In this document: positions 28,111 through 37,405 of the stretch, piece after piece | Layout of the letters: every line of letters begins with the position of its first letter | Numbering within the stretch: position 1 is the first letter of the stretch | Notes under the pieces: generated by a model | Told to the model about the DNA's origin: nothing | Databases searched by the model: none | Seen by the model: only the letters and a program-made list of their open reading frames with translations | Translations under genes and position numbers: made by a program | DNA from: Sulfitobacter sp. SK011 | GTDB lineage: Bacteria; Pseudomonadota; Alphaproteobacteria; Rhodobacterales; Rhodobacteraceae | Assembly: GCF_003352065.1 (NCBI RefSeq) | Contig: NZ_CP025803.1 | Coordinates: forward strand, 2,955,574-3,019,573 | Length of the DNA: 64,000 nt | Direction: 5' to 3'

Positions 28111-28512
28111 ATGGCGGGCGAGTTACCGGAATATTATTTCAGGGTCCGTGAAAATGGGGCCGCCGTGTTTCGCGTGGACACCGAAAACCGCCAGCGTCGG
28201 ATCGAGATGGACCAGATCGCCATGGTCAACATCCGCAATGGCGAGATCAAGCCGCAGGGTGACCGCACCCTGTCGGATGAGGACCGCGCCACCATTGATG
28301 CCTGGATGCAGGAGCGATTGCAGGTCCTCGCCCGCCGCGACATCGACGACATTTACCGCGCGGTTGATTATTTGAACCTGACGACCCAATGGGTGCAGTC
28401 CAAAGCCACGGATGAACAGCTGGAGGCGGTCACCGATGGCCTTTTGCTGGCCATGCACGATCTGCGCAGCACGCTGGTGCGCAAGAAAGCAGATCGGCTG
28501 CTCAAAGGGTAG
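28111..28512 (+). CDS. Conserved hypothetical protein
   Basis: A 133-residue soluble, charged protein I do not recognise. The N-terminal half looks beta-rich (YYFRVRENGAAVFRVDTENRQRRIEMDQIAMVNIRNGEIKP) and the C-terminal half helical (RATIDAWMQERLQVL... LLLAMHDLRSTLVRKKADRLL). GGGGGTG precedes the ATG. Its place 13 bp after the aminotransferase gene suggests cotranscription. Confidence 0.78.
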   Translation: MAGELPEYYFRVRENGAAVFRVDTENRQRRIEMDQIAMVNIRNGEIKPQGDRTLSDEDRATIDAWMQERLQVLARRDIDDIYRAVDYLNLTTQWVQSKATDEQLEAVTDGLLLAMHDLRSTLVRKKADRLLKG

Positions 28513-28549
28513 CACTGTGGCGTCAACCGCTTGAAAGCGCAGGTGAGCA

Positions 28550-29083
28550 ATGCTGCTGAAACCACGCAACCTTACGCTTATCGCCGTGATCGCTGCGTCA
28601 ATCTATGTGATCGTATCGCCCAAAGAACGTCAGATGAATGTCTTTCTGACCGGCTACAGCTATTGGGACAACACGCCGCGCGCGTCAGCCGCCATTGCCC
28701 GGCCCGTTATCCACGCCCAGGCGGCGGGCATCGGCACCTTTGAAGATCCCATCACACTTGCCGTGGGCCATTCGATCTATTTCGGCAGGTCGTTCATGGA
28801 TTTTCCGACCGGGACACGATTCTATTTTCCGCTGTTGCGCAAATACGCGATCGTCGAGGACCTGTGCGGCGATGGGCGCACGCCGCAAAATGGCCCCTGC
28901 CACATTGGCTACGAGGGCCATCCATGGCTTGATATCTATGTTGATGGCAGTGAGGCGGGCAATCAGAACGCGAACGACTGCATGGCGGACATCACCGGCA
29001 TTCAGCCCGCCATCGTGAACCCCAAGCGACGGTACCGCGTTCACGCAGGGCCGATCACCGAAGGCGGTTGTCAGGTTTTCTGA
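28550..29083 (+). CDS. Hypothetical membrane-anchored or secreted protein
   Basis: A 177-residue protein with one N-terminal hydrophobic segment (LTLIAVIAASIYVIV, residues 8-22), then a globular region with five Cys. The pattern LTGYSYWDN ... VGHSIYFGRSFMDFPTGTRFYF ... DLCGDG loosely resembles a 3D/double-psi-barrel domain, but the catalytic acids are not clear. The 3' end overlaps the convergent MATE gene by 13 bp. Function is not assigned. Confidence 0.72.
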   Translation: MLLKPRNLTLIAVIAASIYVIVSPKERQMNVFLTGYSYWDNTPRASAAIARPVIHAQAAGIGTFEDPITLAVGHSIYFGRSFMDFPTGTRFYFPLLRKYAIVEDLCGDGRTPQNGPCHIGYEGHPWLDIYVDGSEAGNQNANDCMADITGIQPAIVNPKRRYRVHAGPITEGGCQVF

Positions 29084-30474
29084 TCTGCGATTTCGTTTGC
29101 CTCTGTGTGCGTCTCGTCCTGGCCCAGCGCCTTGATCGTCACGCCCCAGAACCGCGCGTTCAGCAACACGGCTGCCACCCCCAGCCCGATCACCAGACCG
29201 CCCCAGACGCCGATACCGCCAAAGCCCAGAACAAAGCCCAGCAGATAGGAACAGGGCACGCCGATGCCCCAATAGCTGATCGCGGCCAGCACCATCGGCA
29301 CCTTGGTGTCCTGCACCCCGCGCAGCAGACCCAGTGCAATGACCTGCGCCCCATCGACCAGCTGAAACAGCGCCGCCATCGCCAGCAGGCCAACCCCAAC
29401 CGCCATGATATCAACCCGCGCCGGTTCATCGCGCTGCATGAAAAGCGAAATCAAGGGCTCTGGCCAGATGACAAACCCGATGATCGTCAGCGCGGCAAAG
29501 CTCAGCGACATCGCCAACGCAATCACCGCCCCCCGCGCCATATGCGGTCTGTCGCGGCGACCATAGGCGTTGCCCGCGCGAATGGTGGCGACATTGCTGA
29601 TGCCGAGGTGCACCATGAAAGTCAGCGAGGCGAGCTGCATCACGATCCCATGTGCGGCCAGCGGGATGGTGCCCAGCCACCCCATCATCACCGCGGAAGC
29701 AGCAAACAGGCCCACTTCGCTCAACAGCGTCACCCCAATGGGCAGGCCCAGCCGGAACACCTTGGCCAGCATCGTCCGGTCGCCGCGCCACAGGCGCACA
29801 AACAGCCCGTGCTGCGGCATGACCCAGACCACATAGATCACCACCCCGGCGAGCGACACAAACTGCGTGATAACAGAGGCAATGGCCGCCCCCACCGCAC
29901 CCAGTTCAGGCGCGCCCCAATTGCCGAAAATCAGCGCGTAATTGGCCAATCCGTTCACAAGAGCCGCCAAAAGCGTGATCCACAGCACCACCTGCGTCCG
30001 TTCCAGCGCCGCCAGATAAGACTTCAGCACCATGACAAAAAGTGCGGGCACAATGCCCCAGCCCGCCACTGCCAGATAGCGCCCCGCCAGTGCCGCTGTG
30101 TCCTCACTTTGGCCCAGCAACCGCAGGATCGGTTCGGCCCAGATCATCATCGGCATTGCCACAATGGCAAAGGCCAGCGACCACCATAGCCCCATGCGTG
30201 TGGCACGGCGGATGCCGACCTCATCACCCTCGGCCGCATAGGACGCGACCATCGGCATCACCGCCAGCGCAAACCCCGAGCCAAAGATGAACAGAACAAA
30301 GAAATAGGTGCTGGCCAGCGTGACCGCGGCCAGCGCCTCGACCGAGTACCAGCCCAGCATCACGGTATCCGTGACCCCGATGGCCATCTGACCCAGATGC
30401 CCGCCGACCAGTGGCAAACCCAAAGTCAGGATCGCACGGACATGTCCGCCATGTGTCATCTGTTGTTGCATCAT
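29071..30474 (-). CDS. MATE family efflux transporter
   Basis: A 467-residue permease with twelve hydrophobic helices and two MatE repeats. TLGLPLVGGHLGQMAIGVTDTVMLGWYSVEALAAVTLA is the typical N-terminal segment, and FRLGLPIGVTLLSEVGLFAASAVMMGWLGTIPLAAHGIVMQ the second-repeat equivalent. It is related to NorM-type Na+ or H+ coupled multidrug exporters. No linked regulator or partner was found. Confidence 0.92.
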   Translation of the reverse strand: MMQQQMTHGGHVRAILTLGLPLVGGHLGQMAIGVTDTVMLGWYSVEALAAVTLASTYFFVLFIFGSGFALAVMPMVASYAAEGDEVGIRRATRMGLWWSLAFAIVAMPMMIWAEPILRLLGQSEDTAALAGRYLAVAGWGIVPALFVMVLKSYLAALERTQVVLWITLLAALVNGLANYALIFGNWGAPELGAVGAAIASVITQFVSLAGVVIYVVWVMPQHGLFVRLWRGDRTMLAKVFRLGLPIGVTLLSEVGLFAASAVMMGWLGTIPLAAHGIVMQLASLTFMVHLGISNVATIRAGNAYGRRDRPHMARGAVIALAMSLSFAALTIIGFVIWPEPLISLFMQRDEPARVDIMAVGVGLLAMAALFQLVDGAQVIALGLLRGVQDTKVPMVLAAISYWGIGVPCSYLLGFVLGFGGIGVWGGLVIGLGVAAVLLNARFWGVTIKALGQDETHTEANEIADQKT

Positions 30475-30535
30475 TCTGCCTTACGCCCGGCTGCGGCAGA
30501 GGGAAAGAGGGGGGAGGCAAATTTGTTTTGCGGGC

Positions 30536-30928
30536 TCAGACCCGGCCCAAATGGGTATCGCGAAAGCCGCTTGGGTATTTCAGCCCATAGCCCAGCGCAC
30601 GGTCCGTCCCGATATGCGCGCCCCAGATCAGCGCCACCAACAGTGCAATCCGGCCATCGGTCACCGCCCCGATCCCAGCCAGCATCAACGGGCCGAGATA
30701 GCTGTGCCCAAGATTATAAACCGCAGCGCCCATGCGCGGCCTCGCCAGATACCCCAGCATCACAATGTCCGGGACCAGCAATAGTGCTATGAACAACGCC
30801 CAGGATCCACCCAACTGCCCATAGAGCACAATAGAGGCCAAGGCGACCCCTACCCCTTCTGAGCGCAGTGTGATGCGTATCGGTGAAACGGCAGCGAACC
30901 GGCGCGGCAATATCTGATGTTGGGTCAT
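30536..30928 (-). CDS. DUF4260 family membrane protein
   Basis: A 130-residue protein with about four hydrophobic segments. The C-terminal IWGAHIGTDRALGYGLKYPSGFRDTHLGRV is the hallmark of DUF4260. Function is unknown. It is transcribed divergently from a LysR regulator across a 93-bp spacer with a 10-bp inverted repeat, so it is the likely LysR target. Confidence 0.83.
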   Translation of the reverse strand: MTQHQILPRRFAAVSPIRITLRSEGVGVALASIVLYGQLGGSWALFIALLLVPDIVMLGYLARPRMGAAVYNLGHSYLGPLMLAGIGAVTDGRIALLVALIWGAHIGTDRALGYGLKYPSGFRDTHLGRV

Positions 30929-30989
30929 GGCGATGTCCTTTGTTGTAGATCACCCTCTGCGTCGCACACCCGGCACCTGAAACAAATTG

Positions 30990-31022
30990 TCAAAATATGG
31001 GTAGTCAGCTAACATATTTTGA
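30990..31022. promoter_or_regulatory. 10-bp inverted repeat overlapping the LysR start codon
   Basis: TCAAAATATG (30990-30999) and CATATTTTGA (31013-31022) are perfect reverse complements with a 13-bp spacer. The right arm runs into the ATG at 31022. This is a good candidate operator for the divergent DUF4260/LysR pair. Confidence 0.6.
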
Positions 31023-31888
31023 TGAGCAACATCTTGCGATCTATAGACCATATTCCGGCGTTTCATGCGGTCATGACCCATGGCAGCCTCAGCGCCGCGG
31101 CGCGGGCGCTGCGCATAGCGCAACCCACCGTGCGCCGACATATCGAGGCATTGGAAGCTGACCTCAATACCCAGCTTTTCAGCCGTGCGGCCAATGGGTT
31201 GACCCCCACCGCACTGGCATGGACACTGCTGCCGATGGCGCAGTCCGTTCTGGAAGAAGCCGCCGCATTGCACAGGACCGCGTCAGCAGAAAGCGGCGCA
31301 TTGGCAGGGGTTGTCAGGCTGACCAGCAGCCGCATTGTTGCGACACATGTCCTGCCGACCGCGCTGAAACAGATCACCGCTGAGGCCCCTCAGATCAAAT
31401 TCGAAATCGCTGCAACGGATGTGGCGGAAAATCTGGCACGGCGTGCGGCGGACATTGCTGTCCGGTTTACGCAACCCACCCAACATGCGCTGATCGCCGT
31501 GGCCCTGCCCGCTGTTGAGGTTGGGCTGTTCGCGGCCCCCGGCACCCCGCCTGTTGCGGATGTGGAGGCGTTGAGCAAAGCGCCCTTTGTCGCAGATGAT
31601 CGCGAAAATCTGATCTTGCCGGCTCTGACGGCGGCAGGCCTGCCGACCCTTCGCAATATCGTCGTACGCTGCGATGATCCGCTGGCCCAGATCGCGCATC
31701 TTCAGGCTGGCATGGGGGTGGGCCTGTGTCAGGTGAAACTGGCGGATCGTTTGGGCCTTGTCCGGGTCTTGCCAGAGGTCCGCCACGACATGCCCGCGTG
31801 GCTGGTGGTGCATGAGGATCAATCACAGATCGCCCGCATCCGATTTGTGTTTGATGCCCTTAAATCTGCGTTGCCGTTGCTGATGTAA
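31022..31888 (+). CDS. LysR family transcriptional regulator
   Basis: About 288 residues from ATG 31022. The N-terminal winged helix is standard (IPAFHAVMTHGSLSAAARALRIAQPTVRRHIEALEADLNTQLFSRAANGLTPT). The effector-binding domain begins near residue 95 (GVVRLTSSRIVATHVLPTAL). The divergent DUF4260 gene is its probable target; the hydrolase gene 34 bp downstream may be cotranscribed. Confidence 0.9.
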   Translation: MSNILRSIDHIPAFHAVMTHGSLSAAARALRIAQPTVRRHIEALEADLNTQLFSRAANGLTPTALAWTLLPMAQSVLEEAAALHRTASAESGALAGVVRLTSSRIVATHVLPTALKQITAEAPQIKFEIAATDVAENLARRAADIAVRFTQPTQHALIAVALPAVEVGLFAAPGTPPVADVEALSKAPFVADDRENLILPALTAAGLPTLRNIVVRCDDPLAQIAHLQAGMGVGLCQVKLADRLGLVRVLPEVRHDMPAWLVVHEDQSQIARIRFVFDALKSALPLLM

Positions 31889-31922
31889 TCCGCTTGCCGC
31901 CCCGGGCCTTGCCGGGCAATGT

Positions 31923-33098
31923 TTGCGGACCCCAATCAGACTGGAAAACCCCTTGTCTCATGAAAACCGCATTGACCTGATCCGGCCGGACGCGCCGACC
32001 CTGGCCCAGCGCGGCCCCTGTGCCGTCGGCGTGCAAACCCATGTGCTGGACTTGCCGCCGGTGGCAGAGCTTGGCCCCAGACGCCTCACCGTCGAGATGT
32101 GGTATCCGGCGGTAGAGGGCACCAAAGCGGGCACAGTCTATGATACCTTGCTGCGCGATGGCGTAACCCCGGTGCGCTATGCCGGATCGGCCTGTCGCGA
32201 TGCGGTCCCGGCCCAAGGCCCAGGCGCGCCATTTGTCGTGCTGTCGCATGGCTATCCGGGCAATCGCTATCTGATGTCCCACCTTGCGGAAAGCCTTGCC
32301 GCCAAGGGCTATATCGTTGCGGCACCGGACCACGCGGGCAGCACATATGACGATCAGCAGGTTTTTGGCCTGACGTTGCTGCATCGGCCGTTGGACCAGC
32401 GCGGCCTGATTGACGCGGTAGCGGGCATGGGCGGCCCCCTCGCAGCACTTGCCGACACAGCCAACACGGCCATTATCGGGTACTCCATGGGCGGATACGG
32501 CGCTTTGGTGCTGGGCGGCGCGGGTCTAAGTACGTCTGCTCTGACCTATAAAGGCGCGCCCCCAGACGGTGCGCTCGCCCGCCACATCGCGGGCAGCGCC
32601 ACCCATGACGCCTTGCTTGACACAAGGATCAGGGCAATCGTGCCAATCGGGCCGTGGGGGAATGCGGCGGGAATGTGGGATGCGGCGGGGTTGGCAGGCC
32701 TGCGCGTGCCGATGCTGTTGATTGTGGGCACCAAGGACGAGGTGTCAAACCATGGTGCCATGCAGCGCATATTTACGGGTGCAACGCAGGTCGAGCGGCA
32801 CATGCTGAACTTTACCCACGCAGGCCACAACGCCGCAGCCCCGGTACCCGCGCCGCACGAAAGCTGGGCCCATTCGGATGCATTGGGCTGGGCCCCCTTT
32901 GCCCATTACGCAGACCCGGTTTGGGACACCTGCCGGATGAACAACATCGCCCAGCATTTTGTTGCGGCATTTCTGGCGCGGCACCTGAAAGGCGATCAGG
33001 CGGCGGGCGCATTTCTAAACGGCACCGACTGGCCCGGGTTTGCACCGCAGACAGCACGTGGTTTGACGTTGGAACATCTGCCAGCCGGGGCGTTTTAA
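31923..33098 (+). CDS. Alpha/beta hydrolase (PAF-acetylhydrolase/dienelactone hydrolase-like)
   Basis: About 391 residues. FVVLSHGYPGNRYLMSHLAESLAAKGYIVAAPDHAGS is the oxyanion/cap-entry block, IGYSMGGYGAL the nucleophile elbow, LIVGTKDEVSNH the acid, and NFTHAGHNAA the His region. The N-terminal ANPRT-like segment (RRLTVEMWYPAVEG) fits the PAF-AH-like esterase group. The start is uncertain: TTG 31923 and TTG 31953 are possible, with no strong Shine-Dalgarno at either. The substrate is unknown. Confidence 0.8.
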   Translation: MRTPIRLENPLSHENRIDLIRPDAPTLAQRGPCAVGVQTHVLDLPPVAELGPRRLTVEMWYPAVEGTKAGTVYDTLLRDGVTPVRYAGSACRDAVPAQGPGAPFVVLSHGYPGNRYLMSHLAESLAAKGYIVAAPDHAGSTYDDQQVFGLTLLHRPLDQRGLIDAVAGMGGPLAALADTANTAIIGYSMGGYGALVLGGAGLSTSALTYKGAPPDGALARHIAGSATHDALLDTRIRAIVPIGPWGNAAGMWDAAGLAGLRVPMLLIVGTKDEVSNHGAMQRIFTGATQVERHMLNFTHAGHNAAAPVPAPHESWAHSDALGWAPFAHYADPVWDTCRMNNIAQHFVAAFLARHLKGDQAAGAFLNGTDWPGFAPQTARGLTLEHLPAGAF

Positions 33099-33105
33099 CA
33101 GGCTG

Positions 33106-33714
33106 TTAATGGTGGCCCCAATCATCCGGGTCATCCGAGTTTCCGGGGCTCAACCCGATGATGTCGCCCTTGGTCGAACACCCCAGCCCCAGCACAGTGC
33201 GGTTGGCATAAGCGAAATAAGCCACCACCTGATTGATCTCAAGAATTTCGCCATCATCCCAACCCGCATCGCGCAACGCTGTGACGTCACCTTCGATCAT
33301 CTCCGCCGGTGACCCGCTCAGTTTGCGCGCATAGATCATCGCCGCCTGTTGTGCCGCGTCCAAAGGTGTCTCAGCCACCTGCCCTGCCTCAATTGCCGCG
33401 CGAATGGCATCGGCGCGCGCATCATCGCGCAACAAGCGTTTCATCCCGGCAAAATGGTGTTCGACGCAATAGTCGCAGGAATTCAGCGCCGAAACCCAGA
33501 CCCCCAGCACTTCAAGAAACCATTTGGGAATTGTGTTGTCGCGGTGGTGCAGCACGTATTTGTAAACCGCCATATGCCCCTCCATCGTGTGGGGCCGCAA
33601 CGAGTGCATCATCATGATGTTATCCACATTGTTGCCGGGGCCGGTCACGCGGGCATAGAGATCCTTGAGCTTGCCGGTGGCAGCCTCAAAAGGGATGGTC
33701 TTGATCCAGGGCAT
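33106..33714 (-). CDS. AhpD-like/carboxymuconolactone decarboxylase family protein (peroxidase-related)
   Basis: A 202-residue all-helical protein from ATG 33714 with AAAGGAACC upstream. VSALNSCDYCVEHHFAG contains the AhpD-type CxxC with nearby His (Cys 80 and 83, His 87). The later TPLDAAQQAAMIYARKL and GWDDGEILEINQVVAYFAYANR are typical of the peroxidase-related subfamily. The activity is probably thiol-based peroxide reduction. Confidence 0.86.
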   Translation of the reverse strand: MPWIKTIPFEAATGKLKDLYARVTGPGNNVDNIMMMHSLRPHTMEGHMAVYKYVLHHRDNTIPKWFLEVLGVWVSALNSCDYCVEHHFAGMKRLLRDDARADAIRAAIEAGQVAETPLDAAQQAAMIYARKLSGSPAEMIEGDVTALRDAGWDDGEILEINQVVAYFAYANRTVLGLGCSTKGDIIGLSPGNSDDPDDWGHH

Positions 33715-33881
33715 GGGAGGTTCCTTTGTCTTTTTGGGGAGTGTGAGGAGATTGCGCGACGACCACAAGGCGGGTTTCGCACCTTTGCGAGGTCGAAAAG
33801 CTGTGGATTAAGCAATCAACGCGATTGCCCCCGGCACGCTGCCCTGTCAAAATACGGCCAACAATAAGAAAGAGCAGCCCC

Positions 33882-35837
33882 ATGTCCGATCTTCTTTCAA
33901 GCCAGAAGCCCAGCGAATACGATGCCTCCTCCATTCAGGTGTTGGAGGATATGGAGCACGTCCGCCTGCGCCCCGGCATGTACATCGGTGGCAAGGATGA
34001 CCGCGCGCTGCATCACATGGTGGCAGAGATCATCGACAACTCGATGGACGAGGCGGTTGCGGGGCATGCCACGTGGATCGAACTGGAACTGCACGAGAAC
34101 GGCCATGTCACCGTGCGCGACAACGGGCGCGGCATCCCCACCGATCCACATCCCAAGGACCCCAGCAAATCGGCGTTGGAGATCATTTTCTGCACGCTGA
34201 ACGCGGGCGGCAAGTTTTCGGGGGATTCTTATGAAACCTCTGGCGGATTGCACGGGGTCGGCTCATCCGTGGTCAACGCCCTGTCTGATCATCTGCGGGT
34301 CGAGGTGGCGCGCAACCGCGAGCTTTATGCGATGGAATTCTCGCGCGGGCTTCCACAAGGACCGCTTGAGAAAATCGGGGCTGCCCCCAATCGGCGCGGC
34401 ACAGCGGTGACGTTCCATCCTGACCCTGAAATCTTTGGCGCTTTAAAGCTCAAGCCCGCGCGGCTCTTTGCGATGGCGCGGTCCAAGGCTTACCTGTTTT
34501 CCGGCGTCGAAATCCGCTGGAAAACGGCGCAGACGGACGGCGACACACCGCAAGAGGCCACGTTTCATTTTCCCGGTGGATTGTCCGATTATCTGAAGGA
34601 AACACTTGGCGGGTCGACCACCTATGCCGATGCGCCTTTTGCAGGCACGGTCGACTTCAAGGACAAGTTCAACACCCCTGGCAAGGTCGAATGGGCGATC
34701 AACTGGACGCCCTCGCGCGATGGATTTATCCAGTCCTATTGCAACACCATCCCGACGCCCGAAGGCGGCACCCATGAGGCCGGGTTCTGGGCCGCGATCC
34801 TCAAGGGCATCAAGGCCTATGGCGAGTTGTCGAGCAACCGCAAGGCCGCCACCATCACCCGCGAGGACCTGATCACCGGCGGTTGCGCGTTGGTGTCGTG
34901 TTTTATCCGCGAGCCGGAATTCGTGGGCCAGACCAAGGACCGTCTGGCCACCGTTGAAGCACAGCGCATGGTCGAAAACGCGGTGCGCGACCACTTTGAC
35001 AACTGGCTGGCGGCAGACACGAAATCCGCCGGGGCCATCCTTGATTTTCTGGTGCTGCGCGCAGAAGAGCGTCTGCGCCGCCGTCAGGAAAAGGAAACCG
35101 CCCGCAAGTCCGCGACCAAGAAACTACGCCTGCCCGGCAAGCTGACCGATTGCACCAGCAAATCGCGCGAGGGTACCGAATTGTTCATCGTCGAGGGCGA
35201 CTCGGCTGGCGGTTCTGGCAAAGGCGCGCGCAACCGAGTCAATCAGGCGCTGCTGCCGCTGAAGGGCAAGATTTTGAACGTGCTCGGGGCGGCGTCAGGC
35301 AAGCTGAACACCAACGCCGAAATCAGCGATCTGTGCGAGGCACTGGGCGTGGGCATGGGGTCCAAATTCGTGCTCGACGATCTGCGCTATGACAAGATCA
35401 TCATCATGACGGACGCGGATGTCGACGGCGCGCATATCGCGTCGCTGTTGATGACGTTCTTTTTCACCCAGATGCGCCCGATGATTGACGCAGGTCACCT
35501 GTATCTGGCCTGCCCGCCGCTGTTCCGCCTGACGCAAGGGCCAAAGCGGGTCTATTGCCTTGATGAAGCAGAGAAAAACTTGTGGCTTGAGAAAGGACTG
35601 GGCGGGCGTGGCAAGATCGATGTCAGCCGCTTTAAAGGTCTGGGAGAGATGGACGCGAAGGACCTCAAAGAAACTACCATGGACCCGACCACCCGCAAAC
35701 TGATCCGGGTGACCGTGCAGGAGGACATGCCGGGGGAAACCAGTGATCTGGTCGAGCGCCTGATGGGGAAAAAACCGGAACTGCGGTATGCCTATATTCA
35801 GGAGAACGCTCAGTTTGTGGAGGAGTTGGATGTTTGA
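33882..35837 (+). CDS. parE: DNA topoisomerase IV subunit B
   Basis: A 651-residue type IIA topoisomerase ATPase subunit that works with ParC to decatenate chromosomes. The GHKL ATPase motifs are IIDNSMDEAVAG, DNGRGIPTD and SGGLHGVGSSVVNAL. The TOPRIM domain has FIVEGDSAGGSGKGARNR and IIIMTDADVDGAHI. The C-terminus RYAYIQENAQFVEELDV is normal. ATG 33882 was chosen for its match to the family N-terminus (QKPSEYDASSIQVLEDMEHVRLRPGMYIGG follows). Confidence 0.96.
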   Translation: MSDLLSSQKPSEYDASSIQVLEDMEHVRLRPGMYIGGKDDRALHHMVAEIIDNSMDEAVAGHATWIELELHENGHVTVRDNGRGIPTDPHPKDPSKSALEIIFCTLNAGGKFSGDSYETSGGLHGVGSSVVNALSDHLRVEVARNRELYAMEFSRGLPQGPLEKIGAAPNRRGTAVTFHPDPEIFGALKLKPARLFAMARSKAYLFSGVEIRWKTAQTDGDTPQEATFHFPGGLSDYLKETLGGSTTYADAPFAGTVDFKDKFNTPGKVEWAINWTPSRDGFIQSYCNTIPTPEGGTHEAGFWAAILKGIKAYGELSSNRKAATITREDLITGGCALVSCFIREPEFVGQTKDRLATVEAQRMVENAVRDHFDNWLAADTKSAGAILDFLVLRAEERLRRRQEKETARKSATKKLRLPGKLTDCTSKSREGTELFIVEGDSAGGSGKGARNRVNQALLPLKGKILNVLGAASGKLNTNAEISDLCEALGVGMGSKFVLDDLRYDKIIIMTDADVDGAHIASLLMTFFFTQMRPMIDAGHLYLACPPLFRLTQGPKRVYCLDEAEKNLWLEKGLGGRGKIDVSRFKGLGEMDAKDLKETTMDPTTRKLIRVTVQEDMPGETSDLVERLMGKKPELRYAYIQENAQFVEELDV

Positions 35838-36706
35838 GGGGTAACTGTTGGTTATGCTCACAGTCAAAAACTCTGGTTCAAAGCCACATGATCCCAGCGT
35901 TTGCCTTCAAACGGCAAAAGGATACGGCTGCAAGCCCCATGTTGCGAAAAGGGAAAAACCCTAATTGACGGGTACAAGATGGAGATAAGCACCCATTGTA
36001 CTGCAATGATTGCGAGCAGATGCTTTCTCGATGGGAGAATACTGCAAGCTCAAAAATATTCAAACCCGCAACAAGGCGAGAACCGCTAGAAGGCGGGTAT
36101 GGTGGCTGGTTATCACGATTTGCGGCCTCGTTGGCTATCCGCACAGTACATTCACAATTGTATCGAAAGATTGACCGGAAAACTGGCGCAATTGATTTTA
36201 AAAAGGTGAAACAAGCAGCTGAAGTTTGGCGCCAATTTTTGATAGGCGAGACTAGCAACCCAGGAGCGCATCGACTTTATTTCTTGTATAATGGTTACTT
36301 TAATCACTTCGATGCTGATGATTTACCTTCAAACTGGAACACTTACATACATCGCTCTATTGAGCGAGATTTGATGTACACAGAAAGTGGAAACTTCTGC
36401 GCCACTTTCGTCAAGCTTGGTCCTCTGACCTTTTTTGGTTCAATTATCTCTGAAACCAAAGACTGGAAACAAGACTCAATTAGGTGCGGTGATTGGACGT
36501 ATTCAAAGCACAATTTCACTCCAAATAAAATGATATGGCAATATTATATCCTTCGGGCGAAAAGCAGCCAAAAAATTATGGCCGGAATTTCTGAAAAACA
36601 GCAGAAGATAATAGATGCTGAAACTCTGCGTCGAGAGGCCGAATTTGTCCGTTCAGACCTATTTCGATCGCTTAAAGATGATTTCGATCAGTTTCCTAAC
36701 AGTTGA
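35834..36706 (+). pseudogene. HNH-like zinc protein gene interrupted by in-frame TGA
   Basis: An A+T-rich reading frame that starts at TTG 35834 (GGAGG at 35819-35823) overlaps the parE stop and runs 290 codons to 36706, broken only by TGA at 35966-35968. Before the stop it encodes GNCWLCSQSKTLVQSHMIPAF; after it, PLYCNDCEQMLSRWEN. Together these give a CxxC - SHxIP - CxxCE arrangement typical of zinc-ribbon HNH-type proteins. The two halves are in the same frame, so a single substitution explains the break. The 236-residue downstream frame (TTG 35996) might be expressed alone but would lack the first CxxC. Confidence 0.7.
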
Positions 36707-36748
36707 GATTAATAGACACGACGCGCCTGCCCCACCGTCCCGCTGAAA

Positions 36749-36792
36749 CCCCTTCCCCGTGGGGCAAGGGGCAATACTCAAAACGCGTATTG
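36749..36792. repeat. Paired hairpins after the broken HNH-like gene
   Basis: CCCCTTCCCC (36749-36758) pairs with GGGGCAAGGGG (36761-36771, one bulge), and CAATAC (36772-36777) pairs with GTATTG (36787-36792). The structure ends the A+T-rich segment and could be an interspersed repeat or terminator. There is no U-tract. Confidence 0.5.
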
Positions 36793-36844
36793 GGTTTCCT
36801 AATTTCTGCGGATGGCTGCAGTTGTTGTTTCGGTGGATTCCCCC

Positions 36845-37243
36845 TCACTCCTGCACGGAAATCAAATACGCCACCAAATCAACCACCGGGCGGCTGGTCA
36901 TGATCGGTTGGCCGGTCTCGGCCTTGAGCGCCGTATCGTCACCGTCAAAGAACGGGCCATAGACCGGCATCGGTGATCCGTGACTGACCAGCGGGTCACG
37001 GCCGTCGATGCGCATCACGACGCGCGTCATCGGAAACACGCCGTCATTGCGCTGGCTCAGTTGCAAAAGGTTGGGCGGCTGCAAAAGCAGCGCCGGAGAC
37101 ATCGGGCCGTCGCCCGCCAAATCCGCCCCGTGACAAGTGGCACAGTAATGGGCGTAAATCTCGGCACCTATATTTACATCCTGTGCCTGGGCCGCGCCCT
37201 GCATCAGCGCAAAGGCGCTGACCAATCCGATCAGAGGTTTCAT
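36845..37243 (-). CDS. Small periplasmic c-type cytochrome
   Basis: A 132-residue class I cytochrome c with a signal peptide (PLIGLVSAFALMQGAAQA). Heme attachment is CATCHG (Cys 34 and 37, His 38), and the likely distal Met is in HGSPMPVYGPFF. ATG 37243 has AGGAG upstream and was preferred over upstream ATGs that would give a non-signal N-terminus. An FNR-like box is centred about 65 bp upstream. Role in low-oxygen electron transfer is inferred. Confidence 0.88.
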   Translation of the reverse strand: MKPLIGLVSAFALMQGAAQAQDVNIGAEIYAHYCATCHGADLAGDGPMSPALLLQPPNLLQLSQRNDGVFPMTRVVMRIDGRDPLVSHGSPMPVYGPFFDGDDTALKAETGQPIMTSRPVVDLVAYLISVQE

Positions 37244-37300
37244 CCGGGGTCTCCTTTTACCATTCACCCCCATATTACGCAGCACGAACCCGGGGCCGCC

Positions 37301-37314
37301 ATGATCTTGATCAA
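37301..37314. promoter_or_regulatory. FNR/FnrL-like box upstream of cytochrome c (36845-37243)
   Basis: ATGAT-CTTG-ATCAA, 9 of 10 matches to TTGAT-N4-ATCAA. It is centred about 65 bp upstream of the cytochrome ATG and also lies about 99 bp upstream of the divergent metalloprotease gene. Confidence 0.6.
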
Positions 37315-37405
37315 TCCGCGCGGGGCCGCGACATCATGCAGATGCGATGCACCGCCCAACATTTACCGCTTGAACTGTCCGGCATCCCGCGCCTAACTCT
37401 TTACC

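Noticed and set aside
29068..30189. 373-codon open frame antisense to the MATE gene
   Set aside because: Extremely rich in His, Gln and Arg as expected from the reverse of a membrane protein gene; not coding.
35966..35968. TGA read as selenocysteine in the HNH-like gene
   Set aside because: No stem-loop resembling a bacterial SECIS was seen just after it, and the position is not a Cys site in the motif; a substitution is simpler.
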